Source of the DNA: Bradyrhizobium jicamae
GTDB taxonomy: Bacteria; Pseudomonadota; Alphaproteobacteria; Rhizobiales; Xanthobacteraceae
NCBI RefSeq assembly: GCF_001440395.1
Contig: NZ_LLXZ01000012.1
Location: forward strand, 1-64,000
DNA length: 64,000 nt
Direction of reading: 5' to 3'
Position 1 is the stretch's first letter. Every line of letters begins with the position of its first letter. This document shows, in pieces, positions 6,587 to 15,543 of this stretch. Position numbers and translations under genes: made by a program. The notes under the pieces were generated by a model that was not told where the DNA came from, searched no databases, and worked only from the letters and a program-made list of their open reading frames with translations.

Positions 6587-9454
6587 ATGATCGAGAAAAA
6601 CTACCAGCCCGCCGATATCGAAAGCCGCATGTCCCGGATCTGGGAGGAGAGCGGCGCGTTCATGGCCGGCCGCCCGGAACGGAAGGACGCCGCGCCGTTC
6701 ACCATCGTGATCCCGCCGCCGAACGTGACGGGCTCGCTGCATATGGGCCACGCGCTGAACAACACGCTGCAGGACATCCTCTGCCGCTTCGAGCGGATGC
6801 GCGGCCGTGACGTGCTGTGGCAGCCCGGCACCGACCATGCCGGCATCGCGACCCAGATGGTGGTCGAGCGCCAATTGATGGAACGGCAGGAGCCGGGCCG
6901 CCGCGACCTCGGCCGCGCCAAATTCCTCGAACGCGTCTGGCAGTGGAAGGCCGAGAGCGGCGGCACCATCGTCAACCAGTTGAAGCGCCTCGGCGCTTCC
7001 TGCGACTGGTCGCGCGAACGTTTTACGATGGACGAGGGCCTGTCGCGCGCGGTCGTGAAGGTGTTCGTCGAGCTTCACCGCGAAGGCCTGATCTATAAAG
7101 ACAAGCGGCTGGTCAACTGGGACCCGAAACTGCTCACCGCGATCTCCGATCTTGAGGTGCAGCAGGTCGAGGTCAAGGGCAGTCTCTGGTATCTGCGCTA
7201 TCCGATCTCGGGCAAGACGTTCAGTCCTGAAGATCCCTCGACCTTTGTCGTCGTGGCGACGACGCGGCCCGAGACGATGCTCGGCGACACCGCGGTGGCG
7301 ATTCATCCAGACAATGAACGCATCGGCCGCCTGATCGGCCAGCACGTCATCCTGCCACTGGTCGGCCGCCGCATCCCGATCGTCGGCGACGATTACGCCG
7401 ATCCCGAAAAGGGATCGGGCGCGGTCAAGATCACGCCGGCGCATGACTTCAACGACTTCGAGGTCGGCAAGCGTCACAACCTGCCGCAGATCAACGTGTT
7501 CGATCGCGAGGGCTGCATGACCCTCGTCGACAACGAGGACTATCTGCGCGGATTGCCGGAAGGCGCGCTGATGCTCGCCGAAGAGCTGCACAATGTCGAC
7601 CGCTTCGCCGCGCGCAAGAAGATCGTGGCGCGGCTGGAAGATTTCGGCTTCCTGGAAAAGATCGAGCCGAACACGCACATGGTGCCGCACGGCGACCGCT
7701 CCAACGTGGTCATCGAGCCCTATCTGACCGACCAGTGGTATGTCGACGCCAAGACCATGGCGCAGCCGGCGATTGCGGCCGTGCGCTCGGGCGCGACCAG
7801 CTTCGTGCCGAAGAACTGGGAGAAGACCTATTTCGAGTGGATGGAGAACATCCAGCCCTGGTGCATCTCGCGCCAGCTCTGGTGGGGCCACCAGATTCCG
7901 GCCTGGTACGGGCCTGACGGCAAGGTGTTCGTTGCCGAGACCGAGGAAGAAGCCGTCGGCAACGCGCTCGGCTATTACGTCGAGCAGGAAGTCATCACGG
8001 AAGAGCAGGGGCGGGCGATGGCGGAAGACCCCGCCAAGCGTGAGGGTTTCATCACCCGCGATGAGGACGTGCTCGACACCTGGTTCTCCTCGGGCTTGTG
8101 GCCGTTCTCGACGCTCGGCTGGCCCGACGACACCGCGGAAGTGAAGCGCTATTACCCGACCAGCGTGCTCGTCACCGGCTGGGACATCATCTTCTTCTGG
8201 GTCGCCCGCATGATGATGATGGGCCTGCACTTCATGAAGGATGCGCCGTTCTCCACCGTGTACATCCACCGTCTCGTCCGCGACGAGAAGGGCGCGAAGA
8301 TGTCGAAGTCGAAAGGCAACGTCATCGATCCGCTCGGCGTGATCGACGATTTCGGCGCCGACGCGCTGCGCTTTGCGCTGGCGCGCGGGGCTGCGCATAA
8401 CCACGACATCAAGCTCTCGCCGCAACTCGTCGAGGTCAATCGCAATTTTGCGACCAAGCTCTGGAATGCGTGCCGCTTTGCCGAGATGAACAGCTGCGAC
8501 AAGCCCGACGGCTTCGAGCCGACGGCGGCGAAGGAAACGTTGAACCGCTGGATCGCGCACGAAACCTCGCGCGCCACGCGCGAGGTGACCGAGGCGATCG
8601 AGGCCTATCGCTTCAACGACGCGGCGAACGCGATGTATCGCTTCGTCCTGAACATTTATTGCGACTGGTATGTCGAATTGGCAAAACCCTTGCTGATGGG
8701 CGAGGAGGGCGCGGCGAAAGCCGAGACCCGTGCCATGGTGGCATGGGCGCGCGACGAAATCCTCAAGCTGCTGCACCCGTTCATGCCGTTCATCACCGAA
8801 GAGCTCTGGGCGGTGACGGCGAAGCGCGACGGCCTCCTGGTGCTGGCCCAATGGCCGCGCAAGGCGAGCGCGGTGACCGAGGAACAGATCGCGTCGATGG
8901 CGATGGCGGGTCCGGGCGATCCCTTGATCGCGCCCGTGATGGCCGCGCTCGACGCCGGTGATTTCAGCGATCCCGCGGCCGAGGCCGAGATCGGCTGGGT
9001 AGTCGATCTCATCACCGCCATCCGCTCGTTGAAATCGGAAATGAACATCCCGCCGGCAACCTTGATTTCGTTGGTGCTGTCGGCTGCGTCTGCTGAAACC
9101 AAGGATCGCGCGGGACGCTGGAGCGACATCGTCAAGCGTCTGGCGCGTCTGTCGGACATCTCGTTCGCCGATCGCCCGCCCGAGGGCGCGGTGCAGTTGC
9201 TCGTGCGCGGCGAAGTGGTGGCACTGCCACTCAAGGGCGTGATCGACCTCTCGGCCGAAAGGACCCGGCTCGACAAGGAAATCGTCAAGGCCGACGCCGA
9301 CATCAAGCGCGTCGACGCCAAGCTTTCCAACGAGAAGTTCGTGGCGAATGCGCCCGAAGAGATCGTCGAAGAGGAAAAGGAAAAGCGCGAGGCGGCGGTT
9401 GCGCGCAAGGCCAAGCTGCAGGAAGCACTGGAGCGGCTGAAGCTGGCGTCCTGA
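6587..9454 (+). CDS. valS: Valyl-tRNA synthetase
   Basis: A class I aminoacyl-tRNA synthetase of 955 residues, the normal length for bacterial ValRS. It charges tRNA-Val and edits misactivated threonine. The HIGH-type motif is in PPPNVTGSLHMGHAL (near residue 45), the editing domain contains TTRPETMLGDTAVAIHP, and the KMSKS loop is in GAKMSKSKGNVIDP. The C-terminal coiled coil typical of ValRS is present at the end (ERTRLDKEIVKADADIKRVD onward). The gene is intact, with its own upstream gap of 247 bases in which I see no other feature. Confidence 0.98.
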   Translation: MIEKNYQPADIESRMSRIWEESGAFMAGRPERKDAAPFTIVIPPPNVTGSLHMGHALNNTLQDILCRFERMRGRDVLWQPGTDHAGIATQMVVERQLMERQEPGRRDLGRAKFLERVWQWKAESGGTIVNQLKRLGASCDWSRERFTMDEGLSRAVVKVFVELHREGLIYKDKRLVNWDPKLLTAISDLEVQQVEVKGSLWYLRYPISGKTFSPEDPSTFVVVATTRPETMLGDTAVAIHPDNERIGRLIGQHVILPLVGRRIPIVGDDYADPEKGSGAVKITPAHDFNDFEVGKRHNLPQINVFDREGCMTLVDNEDYLRGLPEGALMLAEELHNVDRFAARKKIVARLEDFGFLEKIEPNTHMVPHGDRSNVVIEPYLTDQWYVDAKTMAQPAIAAVRSGATSFVPKNWEKTYFEWMENIQPWCISRQLWWGHQIPAWYGPDGKVFVAETEEEAVGNALGYYVEQEVITEEQGRAMAEDPAKREGFITRDEDVLDTWFSSGLWPFSTLGWPDDTAEVKRYYPTSVLVTGWDIIFFWVARMMMMGLHFMKDAPFSTVYIHRLVRDEKGAKMSKSKGNVIDPLGVIDDFGADALRFALARGAAHNHDIKLSPQLVEVNRNFATKLWNACRFAEMNSCDKPDGFEPTAAKETLNRWIAHETSRATREVTEAIEAYRFNDAANAMYRFVLNIYCDWYVELAKPLLMGEEGAAKAETRAMVAWARDEILKLLHPFMPFITEELWAVTAKRDGLLVLAQWPRKASAVTEEQIASMAMAGPGDPLIAPVMAALDAGDFSDPAAEAEIGWVVDLITAIRSLKSEMNIPPATLISLVLSAASAETKDRAGRWSDIVKRLARLSDISFADRPPEGAVQLLVRGEVVALPLKGVIDLSAERTRLDKEIVKADADIKRVDAKLSNEKFVANAPEEIVEEEKEKREAAVARKAKLQEALERLKLAS

Positions 9455-9479
9455 CGGACGCAAGACGCCGAACCATCCC

Positions 9480-9592
9480 CGTCACTGCGAGCGAGGCGAA
9501 GCAATCCATAGCGCCACACGCGGAGAGGTGGATTGCTTCGTCGCTTCGCTCCCTTGCGCAAACGCTTCGCGTTTGTCGCAGGCAATGACGAC
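9480..9592. repeat. Palindromic dispersed intergenic repeat
   Basis: The left arm (GTCACTGCGAGCGAGGCGAA, then GCAATCCA) is mirrored by TGGATTGCTTCG and CGCTTCGCTC, and a smaller hairpin (AAACGCTTCGCGTTT) sits inside, ending in GCAATGACGA. I recall this arrangement as one of the common palindromic intergenic repeats of Bradyrhizobium. It lies between valS and the VOC gene and may act as a transcript end structure. The family name is not known to me. Confidence 0.6.
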
Positions 9593-9621
9593 TGAGAGAG
9601 TCATCATCGAGGGCCTGATCG

Positions 9622-10008
9622 ATGCTCGACCACGTCTCCATCACCGTATCCGATTTCGCCGCCGCCGAACGCTTCTACGACGCCATCATGGCCGCCCTCG
9701 GCGTCGTCAAGGTCGGCCGCAGCGACCGCTGGCTCGGCTACGGCGAACGCGCCGACGCGCAGTATCCGGACCGCGTCTACCTTGCGATCTACCGGGGCGA
9801 GAGGCCGGACGAAGCCACCAGCCGCCACTGGTGCTTCAAGGCCAGATCGCGAGCCGAAGTCGACGCCTTCTGGCGCGCCGGCATCGCCGCCGGCGGCACC
9901 GACGACGGCCCACCAGGCCTCCGCCACTACCACGCCGCCTATTACGCCGCCTTCCTGCGCGACCCCGACGGCAACAAGGTCGAGGCGGTGTGCCACCGGG
10001 CGGAGTAG
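9622..10008 (+). CDS. VOC family (glyoxalase/dioxygenase-fold) protein
   Basis: A 128-residue single-module vicinal oxygen chelate protein. The start MLDHVSITVSDFAAAERFYD holds the first metal-ligand His and the beta-alpha-beta opening of the fold. The end AAFLRDPDGNKVEAVCHRAE carries the DPDGN turn and terminal Glu. The HWCFKARSRAEVDAFW motif in the middle is typical of the bacterial glyoxalase/bleomycin-resistance-like subgroup. The substrate cannot be told from sequence. Confidence 0.88.
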   Translation: MLDHVSITVSDFAAAERFYDAIMAALGVVKVGRSDRWLGYGERADAQYPDRVYLAIYRGERPDEATSRHWCFKARSRAEVDAFWRAGIAAGGTDDGPPGLRHYHAAYYAAFLRDPDGNKVEAVCHRAE

Positions 10009-10020
10009 CGCGGGAGAATT

Positions 10021-10050
10021 GTAGCCCGGATGAGCGAAGCGATATCCGGG
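10021..10050 (+). repeat. 30-bp palindrome half (GTAGCCCGGATGAGCG family)
   Basis: A 30-base sequence beginning GTAGCCCGGATGAGCGAAGC. The identical 30 bases occur at 25715-25744, and their reverse complement at 25761-25790. Here only one arm is present. It resembles a REP-type dispersed repeat. Confidence 0.75.
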
Positions 10051-10189
10051 GCCAGTGGTCCCGCTACTTGCTATCGCAGCGAAGCCCGGGCAGCGTCACT
10101 AAACCCGAATTTAATGGAAGCGACGGAGAGCGAGCCCCACCTGTTCATTGTGTAACGGTCTTGGCACAGCAACTCGAAAGGGCAAAGCC

Positions 10190-10417
10190 ATGAAAGTCGC
10201 AATGACAGTGCTGGTCGCTGTGTCAATGCTCTCAAGCACGTATGCATTCGCCAATACGGCGCATCATGAAGCTGTAGTCAGATACGCTGCTCCGCACGTC
10301 GTCCTGCATCCGAACTACGGCAATCCGAACGGAAATCCGGATGGTCCGACCACGTTGAGCGGCACTGGCGATTCTCAATTCGGCGGCACGTCGGCCGGCA
10401 CCAGCGGCTACAACTAG
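10190..10417 (+). CDS. Small secreted protein, unknown function
   Basis: A 75-residue protein with a clean signal peptide (MKVAMTVLVAVSMLSSTYAFA, cleavage likely after AFA). The mature part is short and rich in Gly, Asn, Pro and Thr (HPNYGNPNGNPDGPTTLSG). AAAGGGCAAAGCC precedes the ATG as a ribosome binding site. Its function is unknown; the mature peptide of about 54 residues looks unstructured. A strong hairpin follows the stop codon. Confidence 0.7.
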   Translation: MKVAMTVLVAVSMLSSTYAFANTAHHEAVVRYAAPHVVLHPNYGNPNGNPDGPTTLSGTGDSQFGGTSAGTSGYN

Positions 10418-10430
10418 GTGCGAAGCAGCA

Positions 10431-10523
10431 GCGAGGACGAAGCGTGGCCCGGATGAGCGGCTTGTCCGCCGTAGCTCAACGAGCGAAGGCGGAAGCGGCA
10501 TCCGGGCCACGCTTCGTCCTCGC
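10431..10523. repeat. Long hairpin repeat downstream of small secreted protein
   Basis: Perfect 25-bp arms at 10431-10455 and 10499-10523 (outer ends GCGAGGACGAAGCG and CGCTTCGTCCTCGC) enclose a 43-base loop. The inner part shares the GCCCGGATGAGCG core with the 30-bp repeat at 10021. It lies 14 bases after the stop codon of the small secreted protein and could end its transcript. Confidence 0.7.
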
Positions 10524-10554
10524 AGGTCGCTCATGCAGGCGCCTTACTTGCTAT

Positions 10555-10924
10555 GACAGCGATTCGAGGCCCTGCGGGCGCTGCGCGAATACACGAATTT
10601 TCTCCGCAACTTCAAGGTGATTTGCCCCGTCCAGCCGTCATCGCGAAAATATTCCGCTTCGCGCGAGACCCAAATCACCCGTAAAACTCCGGCCATCCCG
10701 TTCCGAGAGAGGGGCGTTGGCCATCGTCACGAACGTTGGGGCGGGTTGCGGTGGACGCGGCAGCGTCGGGCGCGTGATTGTGGTCGCAGGGCGGTTATCC
10801 GTGAGTGAACCCAGCGCGCAGACGACCGGCGCTTAAACGCCTCCCGTCAGAAGCTTCGACCGGCAGGCACTTTGGCTGGTTGACGTCTTTGGCAGAGGTC
10901 GCTGCGTACGGCAAAACCGTGTGG
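10555..10924. repeat. Left half of a dispersed Bradyrhizobium repeat, interrupted by the mobile element
   Basis: This gene-free stretch (for example GCGCAGACGACCGGCGCTTA, then GTACGGCAAAACCGTGTGG) matches, from memory, the first part of a long dispersed repeat seen many times in Bradyrhizobium genomes. There, CCGTGTGG runs straight on into TCCTGGCACCCGTGGCTGG. In this window the continuation is found 14.4 kb away at 25374. The ORFs that cross this stretch look spurious. Confidence 0.55.
10918..10924. other. Candidate attL core (CGTGTGG)
   Basis: The 7-bp sequence CGTGTGG occurs here and at 25374-25380. Each copy is where sequence belonging to the dispersed repeat meets sequence belonging to the mobile element. 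Tyrosine recombinases exchange strands across 6-8 bp cores, so the length fits. A 7-mer alone is weak; the argument is its position at both ends of a split repeat. Confidence 0.5.
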
Positions 10925-11068
10925 ACTATATTATGCAATCCCGTGAAAGACGCTGAAAGCAACAAAACTCTATAAAACAAGCGGTTTGGCGCTATGCTAT
11001 GCCAGCCGTTTTCAGCGCATTTCATCAAATCTAGGTCCATGGGACCTAAGCGATGGAGATTGCACACG

Positions 11069-12496
11069 ATGACCACCCGGCCAAGCCAAACCGCCGACGA
11101 AGCCACCAACAAACCCGTCCCTGCCAAGCGGCAGCGCCGCAGCATCATCCTCACCGACCGGCTCTGCGAGAAGCGCGTCACCCAGCGGGACAAAATCTAC
11201 GACCGCAAATGTCCCGGCCTGTTCGTCTCCATCACGCCGCGCGGTGTGGCGACCTTCTCGGTCAAGTACACCGACAAGGCTGCTGGCCGCCAGCGCATCG
11301 GCTGGCTCGGCGTCTACAATCCGGAGACCTTCACGGTCGATCACGCCCGCAGCGAGGTCTGGCGGCTCAAGGGCAAGGGCGGCGATGCCGTGGCTGCTAC
11401 CTTCCGCCAACAGAAAGCCGCCACTGCCAAGCGCGGCAAGACCGTCGATGAGATCATCGAAGAGCGGATCGCGTGGATTCAGGTGCCGGTCAAGAAGCCT
11501 GACGGGGAAATGCGGCCCCGGCTCGAAAGCTGGGAATGTACCGCGAGCCACCTCCGGCGCTTGGTCAGCCCGCGCCTTGGCAAGAAGCTCGCCAGCGACG
11601 TCACCAAGAACGACATTGCCAGCCTGTCCAACGACATTGTTGCCGGACGCCACGGCGGCAAGCCATCGGTCTCCAATGCCCGGCACATGCGCCGCGCCGC
11701 GTCAGCCCTGTTCAATTGGGCCGCCGAGGCGGGCCGCGAATACGTGACGGCCAGCCCGTGCGTCAACCTGCCGAAGCTCGACGCCGAGCATGCGCGTACC
11801 CGCGTGTTGTCTGCCGACGAGATCAGAATTTTCTGGCACGGTCTGGACCGGGAGGACTTGCCGTGGGATCGCAAGACGCGGCTGGCGCTCAAGTTTGAAC
11901 TCGTGACCATGCTGCGCTCGGGCGAACTGCTTCCCGCCCATCGTGACGAACTGCTGGCGCTTGATGGCGACGCGCCTTGTATCCGCGTCCCTGCCAAGCG
12001 GGTCAAGAAGCGCCGCGTGATCGAGCAGCCGTTATCCGATCTGGCGGTCGAGATCATCCGCGAGGCAATGGCCACCGAGGGCCAGCAATTCGTGTTTGAA
12101 AGCCCGCTCTATCCGGGCCAGCCGATGCACCGCACCTCGATGGCGACCGCGCTGCGCGGTACCCAGCACGAAAACAACAAGGACAAGAGCAAGAAACCGG
12201 GTCTTTGCGAACTGCTCGGCCTCAAGAAGTTCACGCCGCACGACCTGCGCCGTACCGCCGCGACCTTGGCCGGTAACCTTGGTTACTCGGATGCCGCGAT
12301 TGCCAAGTGCCTCGACCACGCCGTGACCAAGGATGACGGGGAGCGGATCAACCGCGTCACTGGCATTTACAACCAATCGAAACGCATGCAGCAGAAGCGT
12401 GCCGTGCTTGAAGGCATCGCCGCCGCGCTGCGGCGGATCGTTGGCGAGCCCGCAGAAAAGGCCGTCGAGCAACCAAAGGTGCTCGTCGCGGCGTAA
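11069..12496 (+). CDS. int: P4-type tyrosine integrase of the satellite-like element
   Basis: A 475-residue integrase. The N-terminus is an arm-type DNA-binding domain of the DUF4102 kind (KIYDRKCPGLFVSITPRGV, then FSVKYTDKAAGRQRIGWLG). A core-binding helical domain follows (residues about 130-240), then the catalytic domain: Arg about 283 in MLRSGELLP, His 391 and Arg 394 in HDLRR, nucleophile Tyr 434 in GIYNQSKRM. The ATG at 11069 begins MTTRPSQTADE; the frame opens earlier at 10994, but that part is low-quality. It is the leftmost gene of the element, about 145 bases from the proposed attL. Confidence 0.93.
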   Translation: MTTRPSQTADEATNKPVPAKRQRRSIILTDRLCEKRVTQRDKIYDRKCPGLFVSITPRGVATFSVKYTDKAAGRQRIGWLGVYNPETFTVDHARSEVWRLKGKGGDAVAATFRQQKAATAKRGKTVDEIIEERIAWIQVPVKKPDGEMRPRLESWECTASHLRRLVSPRLGKKLASDVTKNDIASLSNDIVAGRHGGKPSVSNARHMRRAASALFNWAAEAGREYVTASPCVNLPKLDAEHARTRVLSADEIRIFWHGLDREDLPWDRKTRLALKFELVTMLRSGELLPAHRDELLALDGDAPCIRVPAKRVKKRRVIEQPLSDLAVEIIREAMATEGQQFVFESPLYPGQPMHRTSMATALRGTQHENNKDKSKKPGLCELLGLKKFTPHDLRRTAATLAGNLGYSDAAIAKCLDHAVTKDDGERINRVTGIYNQSKRMQQKRAVLEGIAAALRRIVGEPAEKAVEQPKVLVAA

Positions 12497-12617
12497 AATC
12501 CGGAGGCGCGGCGGCACAAAAGCCATAGCGGTACGGCAGCGGTTGTAATAAAGTTTCGCACAAAGGAGATCACCACTCTGGATGAGGCGCGCGCCTCGCG
12601 CGCCGTGGAGGAAGGTG

Positions 12618-13844
12618 ATGTCCCTCGAACTTATCGAACTGCTCAAAGAAGTGCGCGCCACGCGCGACAATTTCGGTGATGCCGACAGCCACCGCAACGC
12701 CCGCATCGACCAACTCGAAGCCACCATCAACGACTTCGCGCGCCGCATCGGCCGCCCCGGCTATAACGGCGAAGGCGGCTTCGTCGATGAGCGCAGGCGC
12801 TCGTCAGATTATCTGCGGCTTCGCCATCTCTTGAAGGCCGGTTCATCTGCACCACGCATCGATTTCGCGCCGGAGGAGATCGATTCTGCCGCTATCGCGC
12901 GTAGGGCCTTTGGCTCCTATTTGCGATCCGGTGACTTTCAGCGGATGCCAGAGGTTGAGCGCAAGAGCCTGTCCGAGTTCACGATGGGCAATATCGGCCT
13001 TCTGGTGCCGCCGGAAGTTTCGGACCGGATTTTGTCGTGCCTTGCCGACCCCGGCGACCTGACTGGCGTCGTCGATAACATGACGATCTCATCGAGCGCG
13101 GTGCAATTCCTGATCGATAATTTCGACGGCGAGGAATTGTTCGGTTGGGCCTGTCAAGAAACGTGCGCCTTCAACCAGCCCGGAGCCGATATCGCCAAGG
13201 GATTGAGCCAGCTCGAACTTCGGCCAGAGGAATTGCGCGGCCTGATCTGCGCCAGCCGCTCATTCCTAGAAGACGCCGCGGTTGACATCGAAGGCTGGAT
13301 CGCGCGCAAGGGCCAGCAGGGCGTGCGCCGGATCGCGAGCCGCGCCATCGCGGTCGGTAGCGGCGTCGGCATGCCCATGGGCATTCTCAATCCGAATGCT
13401 GGCATCCCGGTATGCGAGACCTCGGCGCTGACGCCTGCGGGGCAGTTTACGTGGCAAGATTTGGTCGGACTGTTGTTCGAGGTGCCAGTCGAATACCACA
13501 GCAATGGCGTTTGGCTGATGAACCAGCGCACGCTAGGCCAAGCCTTCTCGATGAGTGATGCTGCCGGTCGCCCGATACTAATTCAGGATTTGCAAAATCC
13601 GTTGCGCTGGATGCTGCTCGGCCATCCGGTCATCGTGAGTAATTTTTTCCCGGACGTGATTCCTGGCGCTACTCCAGTGGCTTTCGGCAATTGGAAGGAA
13701 ACGTATCTGCTGGTCAACCGACGCGCGCTTACAATGCTCCCTGATCCCTATTCCGCGGGATGGTGTGTGCTGTATCGGCTATTTGCCCGGCTCGGCGGCG
13801 GAATCATTTGCCCAACAGCCGCTCGGCTGTTGAGGATCAAATAA
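12618..13844 (+). CDS. Phage major capsid protein, HK97 fold
   Basis: A 408-residue protein resembling HK97-family major capsid proteins, the shell subunit of tailed-phage heads. The first 60 residues form a coiled-coil scaffold-like delta region (LIELLKEVRATRDN, then RIDQLEATINDFARRI). The mature-type fold follows, with the typical MGNIGLLVPPEVSDRIL entry, SSAVQFLIDNFDGEELFGWA, and later GVWLMNQRTLGQAF and GHPVIVSNFFPDV segments. GAGGAAGG precedes the ATG at 12618 as ribosome binding site. It is complete and undamaged, yet no portal, protease or terminase gene accompanies it. It lies 121 bases after the integrase. Confidence 0.85.
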   Translation: MSLELIELLKEVRATRDNFGDADSHRNARIDQLEATINDFARRIGRPGYNGEGGFVDERRRSSDYLRLRHLLKAGSSAPRIDFAPEEIDSAAIARRAFGSYLRSGDFQRMPEVERKSLSEFTMGNIGLLVPPEVSDRILSCLADPGDLTGVVDNMTISSSAVQFLIDNFDGEELFGWACQETCAFNQPGADIAKGLSQLELRPEELRGLICASRSFLEDAAVDIEGWIARKGQQGVRRIASRAIAVGSGVGMPMGILNPNAGIPVCETSALTPAGQFTWQDLVGLLFEVPVEYHSNGVWLMNQRTLGQAFSMSDAAGRPILIQDLQNPLRWMLLGHPVIVSNFFPDVIPGATPVAFGNWKETYLLVNRRALTMLPDPYSAGWCVLYRLFARLGGGIICPTAARLLRIK

Positions 13845-13855
13845 GGGAGGATGCC

Positions 13856-14236
13856 ATGATCTTTGCAACTCCCAACGACGAGGCCGGGCGCATGCTCTGC
13901 CTGGCAACCATGAAGCTGATCGCGCGCAGTGGCAGTCAGGCGACGCACTTGGACGAGGCGGATCGCGTCCATCAGTGGAAGATGGCGAAGCGTGGGCGCT
14001 TTGCCTTCATCGAAAAACCGGAGGATGCGCGGCTGCCGCGAAGGATCGATTGTTATGCAATCAAGGAGACACGCGGCGATGCATTCCGGCTCGACCCCAA
14101 GCGCAAGCTATTCTCGCTGCATTACAAGGACAAGGGCAATCCACCGGGCCTGCATTTGATCATCCTGCAGCCGTGCGAGGCATGGTTGGCCGAAATGATG
14201 CTAGTGCTGTTTACGGCATTAGATGAGCGAGACTAA
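13856..14236 (+). CDS. Hypothetical protein downstream of capsid gene
   Basis: A 126-residue soluble protein beginning MIFATPNDEAGRML, with a strong ribosome binding site (AAGGGAGG) and only 11 bases from the capsid stop codon, so probably translated together with it. Recognisable stretches are RLDPKRKLFSLHYKDKG and GLHLIILQPCEAWLAEMMLV. I do not recognise the family. Its place next to the capsid gene makes a head-assembly or accessory role possible, but nothing in the sequence shows it. Confidence 0.7.
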   Translation: MIFATPNDEAGRMLCLATMKLIARSGSQATHLDEADRVHQWKMAKRGRFAFIEKPEDARLPRRIDCYAIKETRGDAFRLDPKRKLFSLHYKDKGNPPGLHLIILQPCEAWLAEMMLVLFTALDERD

Positions 14237-14278
14237 AGCGCAGGCAATCGCCGCCGCGACTGCATTGCGCTGACTAAA

Positions 14279-14566
14279 TCAGTGTGCAAGCGCTTTGCCG
14301 AGGCGCAGTATTTTGTCGCCCACGATCCTTCGGCACTGCGGAAATGCCGTGCAAGCGACGGTGGACCAAGTAGCAATCGTGATAGGCTTCGGCAGTGGAA
14401 TCTCGCTGCGCCTGATTGTGACGAACTTCCAAGTAAACTCGAACGGCGGCTTTATGACGATCTTATCATTATCAAATGTGTAATGCCGCGGCTCGGCATG
14501 CGCCTTCGACCACCCGCAAATGCAAAGTACTATCGTCAAGGCAAGGCTAAATGCTCTGAACGTCAT
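14279..14566 (-). CDS. Small secreted protein encoded antisense to its neighbours
   Basis: A 95-residue protein with a clear signal peptide (TFRAFSLALTIVLCICGWSK, cleavage after KAHA) and a short mature part (EPRHYTFDNDKIVIKPPFEF and onward). On the minus strand AGGAGG lies six bases before the ATG, a near-ideal ribosome binding site, which argues that this is a real gene. It is the only minus-strand gene in the left half of the element. Two Cys in the mature part (CTAFPQC) could form a disulfide. Function unknown. Confidence 0.65.
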   Translation of the reverse strand: MTFRAFSLALTIVLCICGWSKAHAEPRHYTFDNDKIVIKPPFEFTWKFVTIRRSEIPLPKPITIATWSTVACTAFPQCRRIVGDKILRLGKALAH

Positions 14567-14767
14567 GTGAGCCTCCTATGGCTTTAGTATTGGTGATTGC
14601 AGGGTGCTAACCTCTGCAATCGTTCAGATCGGTGATGTAGATCACAGGGTGGGATGGTTCCTTGCACCTGTGGTGCGCGGTCAAGGCCAGTAGCGCCCGT
14701 CCCAGGGTCGCGCCCCAAGCCCTAGTGGCTTGCCGATTCCCTTCACGGTGACGCATTCTTTCAATCC

Positions 14768-14908
14768 ATGGGCACCAGATCACGGGAAGCGATATACGGC
14801 GGTTCAATACGAGCGGCGACCCTACAAGCGTAGCCCTATCTAGTGGCGCTGCGGCCGACGAAAATTTCGGCTAACGATCCGGCGCGTACATGGTGGCCGG
14901 GCGAGCGA
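14768..14908 (+). pseudogene. Decayed, internally deleted copy of the zinc-ribbon gene at 15544
   Basis: Sequence from about 14687 to 14908 is homologous to 15461-15957. The coding copy starts at the ATG at 14768 (GTRSREAIYGGSIRAA against GTRSRESIYGSSIRAA in the intact gene). It then jumps directly to the segment matching RPYKRSHLVALRQTKIS near the end, losing roughly 240-270 bases including both CxxC motifs, and carries an in-frame TAG. The shared upstream block (AGTGGCTTGCCGAT and TGACGCATTCTTTC) shows that the promoter region was duplicated too. Confidence 0.75.
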
Positions 14909-15049
14909 GACTGAGAGAAACCATGTCCGCATTTCGCTCACGAGCGGACATCCGCGTGGACATCGTGCGTCCGCTAGGGCCAAAGGCGGACATTGCATGC
15001 TAGAGTATGCAGCAACGCCCTCCCTCTCCATGAAACACAGGTACTCGAT

Positions 15050-15340
15050 ATGGGGCAATTGCTAAGGCTCGGCGATGTGATTGACAGGCTCTCCGAATTC
15101 GACAGTGAGGATACCGTCTACGCCTCCGAGCCGTGGACAGAGAAATCAGAAGCGGTGGTAGCGCGCGAACCGGACGACGGCGGGCTTCCGTCCGATGCGC
15201 TGCATGCGGGAATGAAGTATTTTTTGGAAGTCGGTATCGCGAATGAAGTTGTGCAAGACTGGGTTGCTTCATTGAACGAGCGACCAGAACCATCAGCCGT
15301 TTGTCGGCGCGTGATAGACTATGCGATCAATGATGCTTAG
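15050..15340 (+). CDS. Small acidic protein, DUF7716-like
   Basis: A 96-residue protein starting MGQLLRLGDVIDRLSEFD, with the segments YASEPWTEKSEAVVARE, then GLPSDALHAGMKYFLEVGI, ending CRRVIDYAINDA. This pattern (acidic, EPW, then a ‘YFLEV’ helix and a final YAINDA) is what I recall of a small uncharacterised family now named DUF7716, some members of which look like immunity or accessory proteins. The family name is from memory. The start at 15050 is chosen over an upstream ATG at 14993 because the conserved part begins here. Confidence 0.55.
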   Translation: MGQLLRLGDVIDRLSEFDSEDTVYASEPWTEKSEAVVAREPDDGGLPSDALHAGMKYFLEVGIANEVVQDWVASLNERPEPSAVCRRVIDYAINDA

Positions 15341-15543
15341 CTTGTGCAGGAGAAATTTAGCCTGTCCGCTAGGGGTCAAAAGGCGACCTGCGGACGCGGC
15401 TGATTTAGGTCTGTTTAACCCCCAAAAGCGGACGTCGAAAGATTAGCGCGTCCGAAAATGCCAGCCTAGCGCCGACGCCACCGTCGAGCCGCAAGCTGTA
15501 GTGGCTTGCCGATCCCAGTCTGGCTGACGCATTCTTTCGGCCC

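Noticed and set aside
6488..9463. A 991-codon open frame on the minus strand across valS
   Set aside because: Its translation is Arg/His/Asp-rich shadow sequence without motifs, while the plus strand encodes a complete ValRS. High GC content keeps the opposite frame open.
14607..14807. A 66-codon minus-strand frame
   Set aside because: It crosses the decayed copy of the zinc-ribbon gene and its upstream block, so the frame is a by-product of that duplication.
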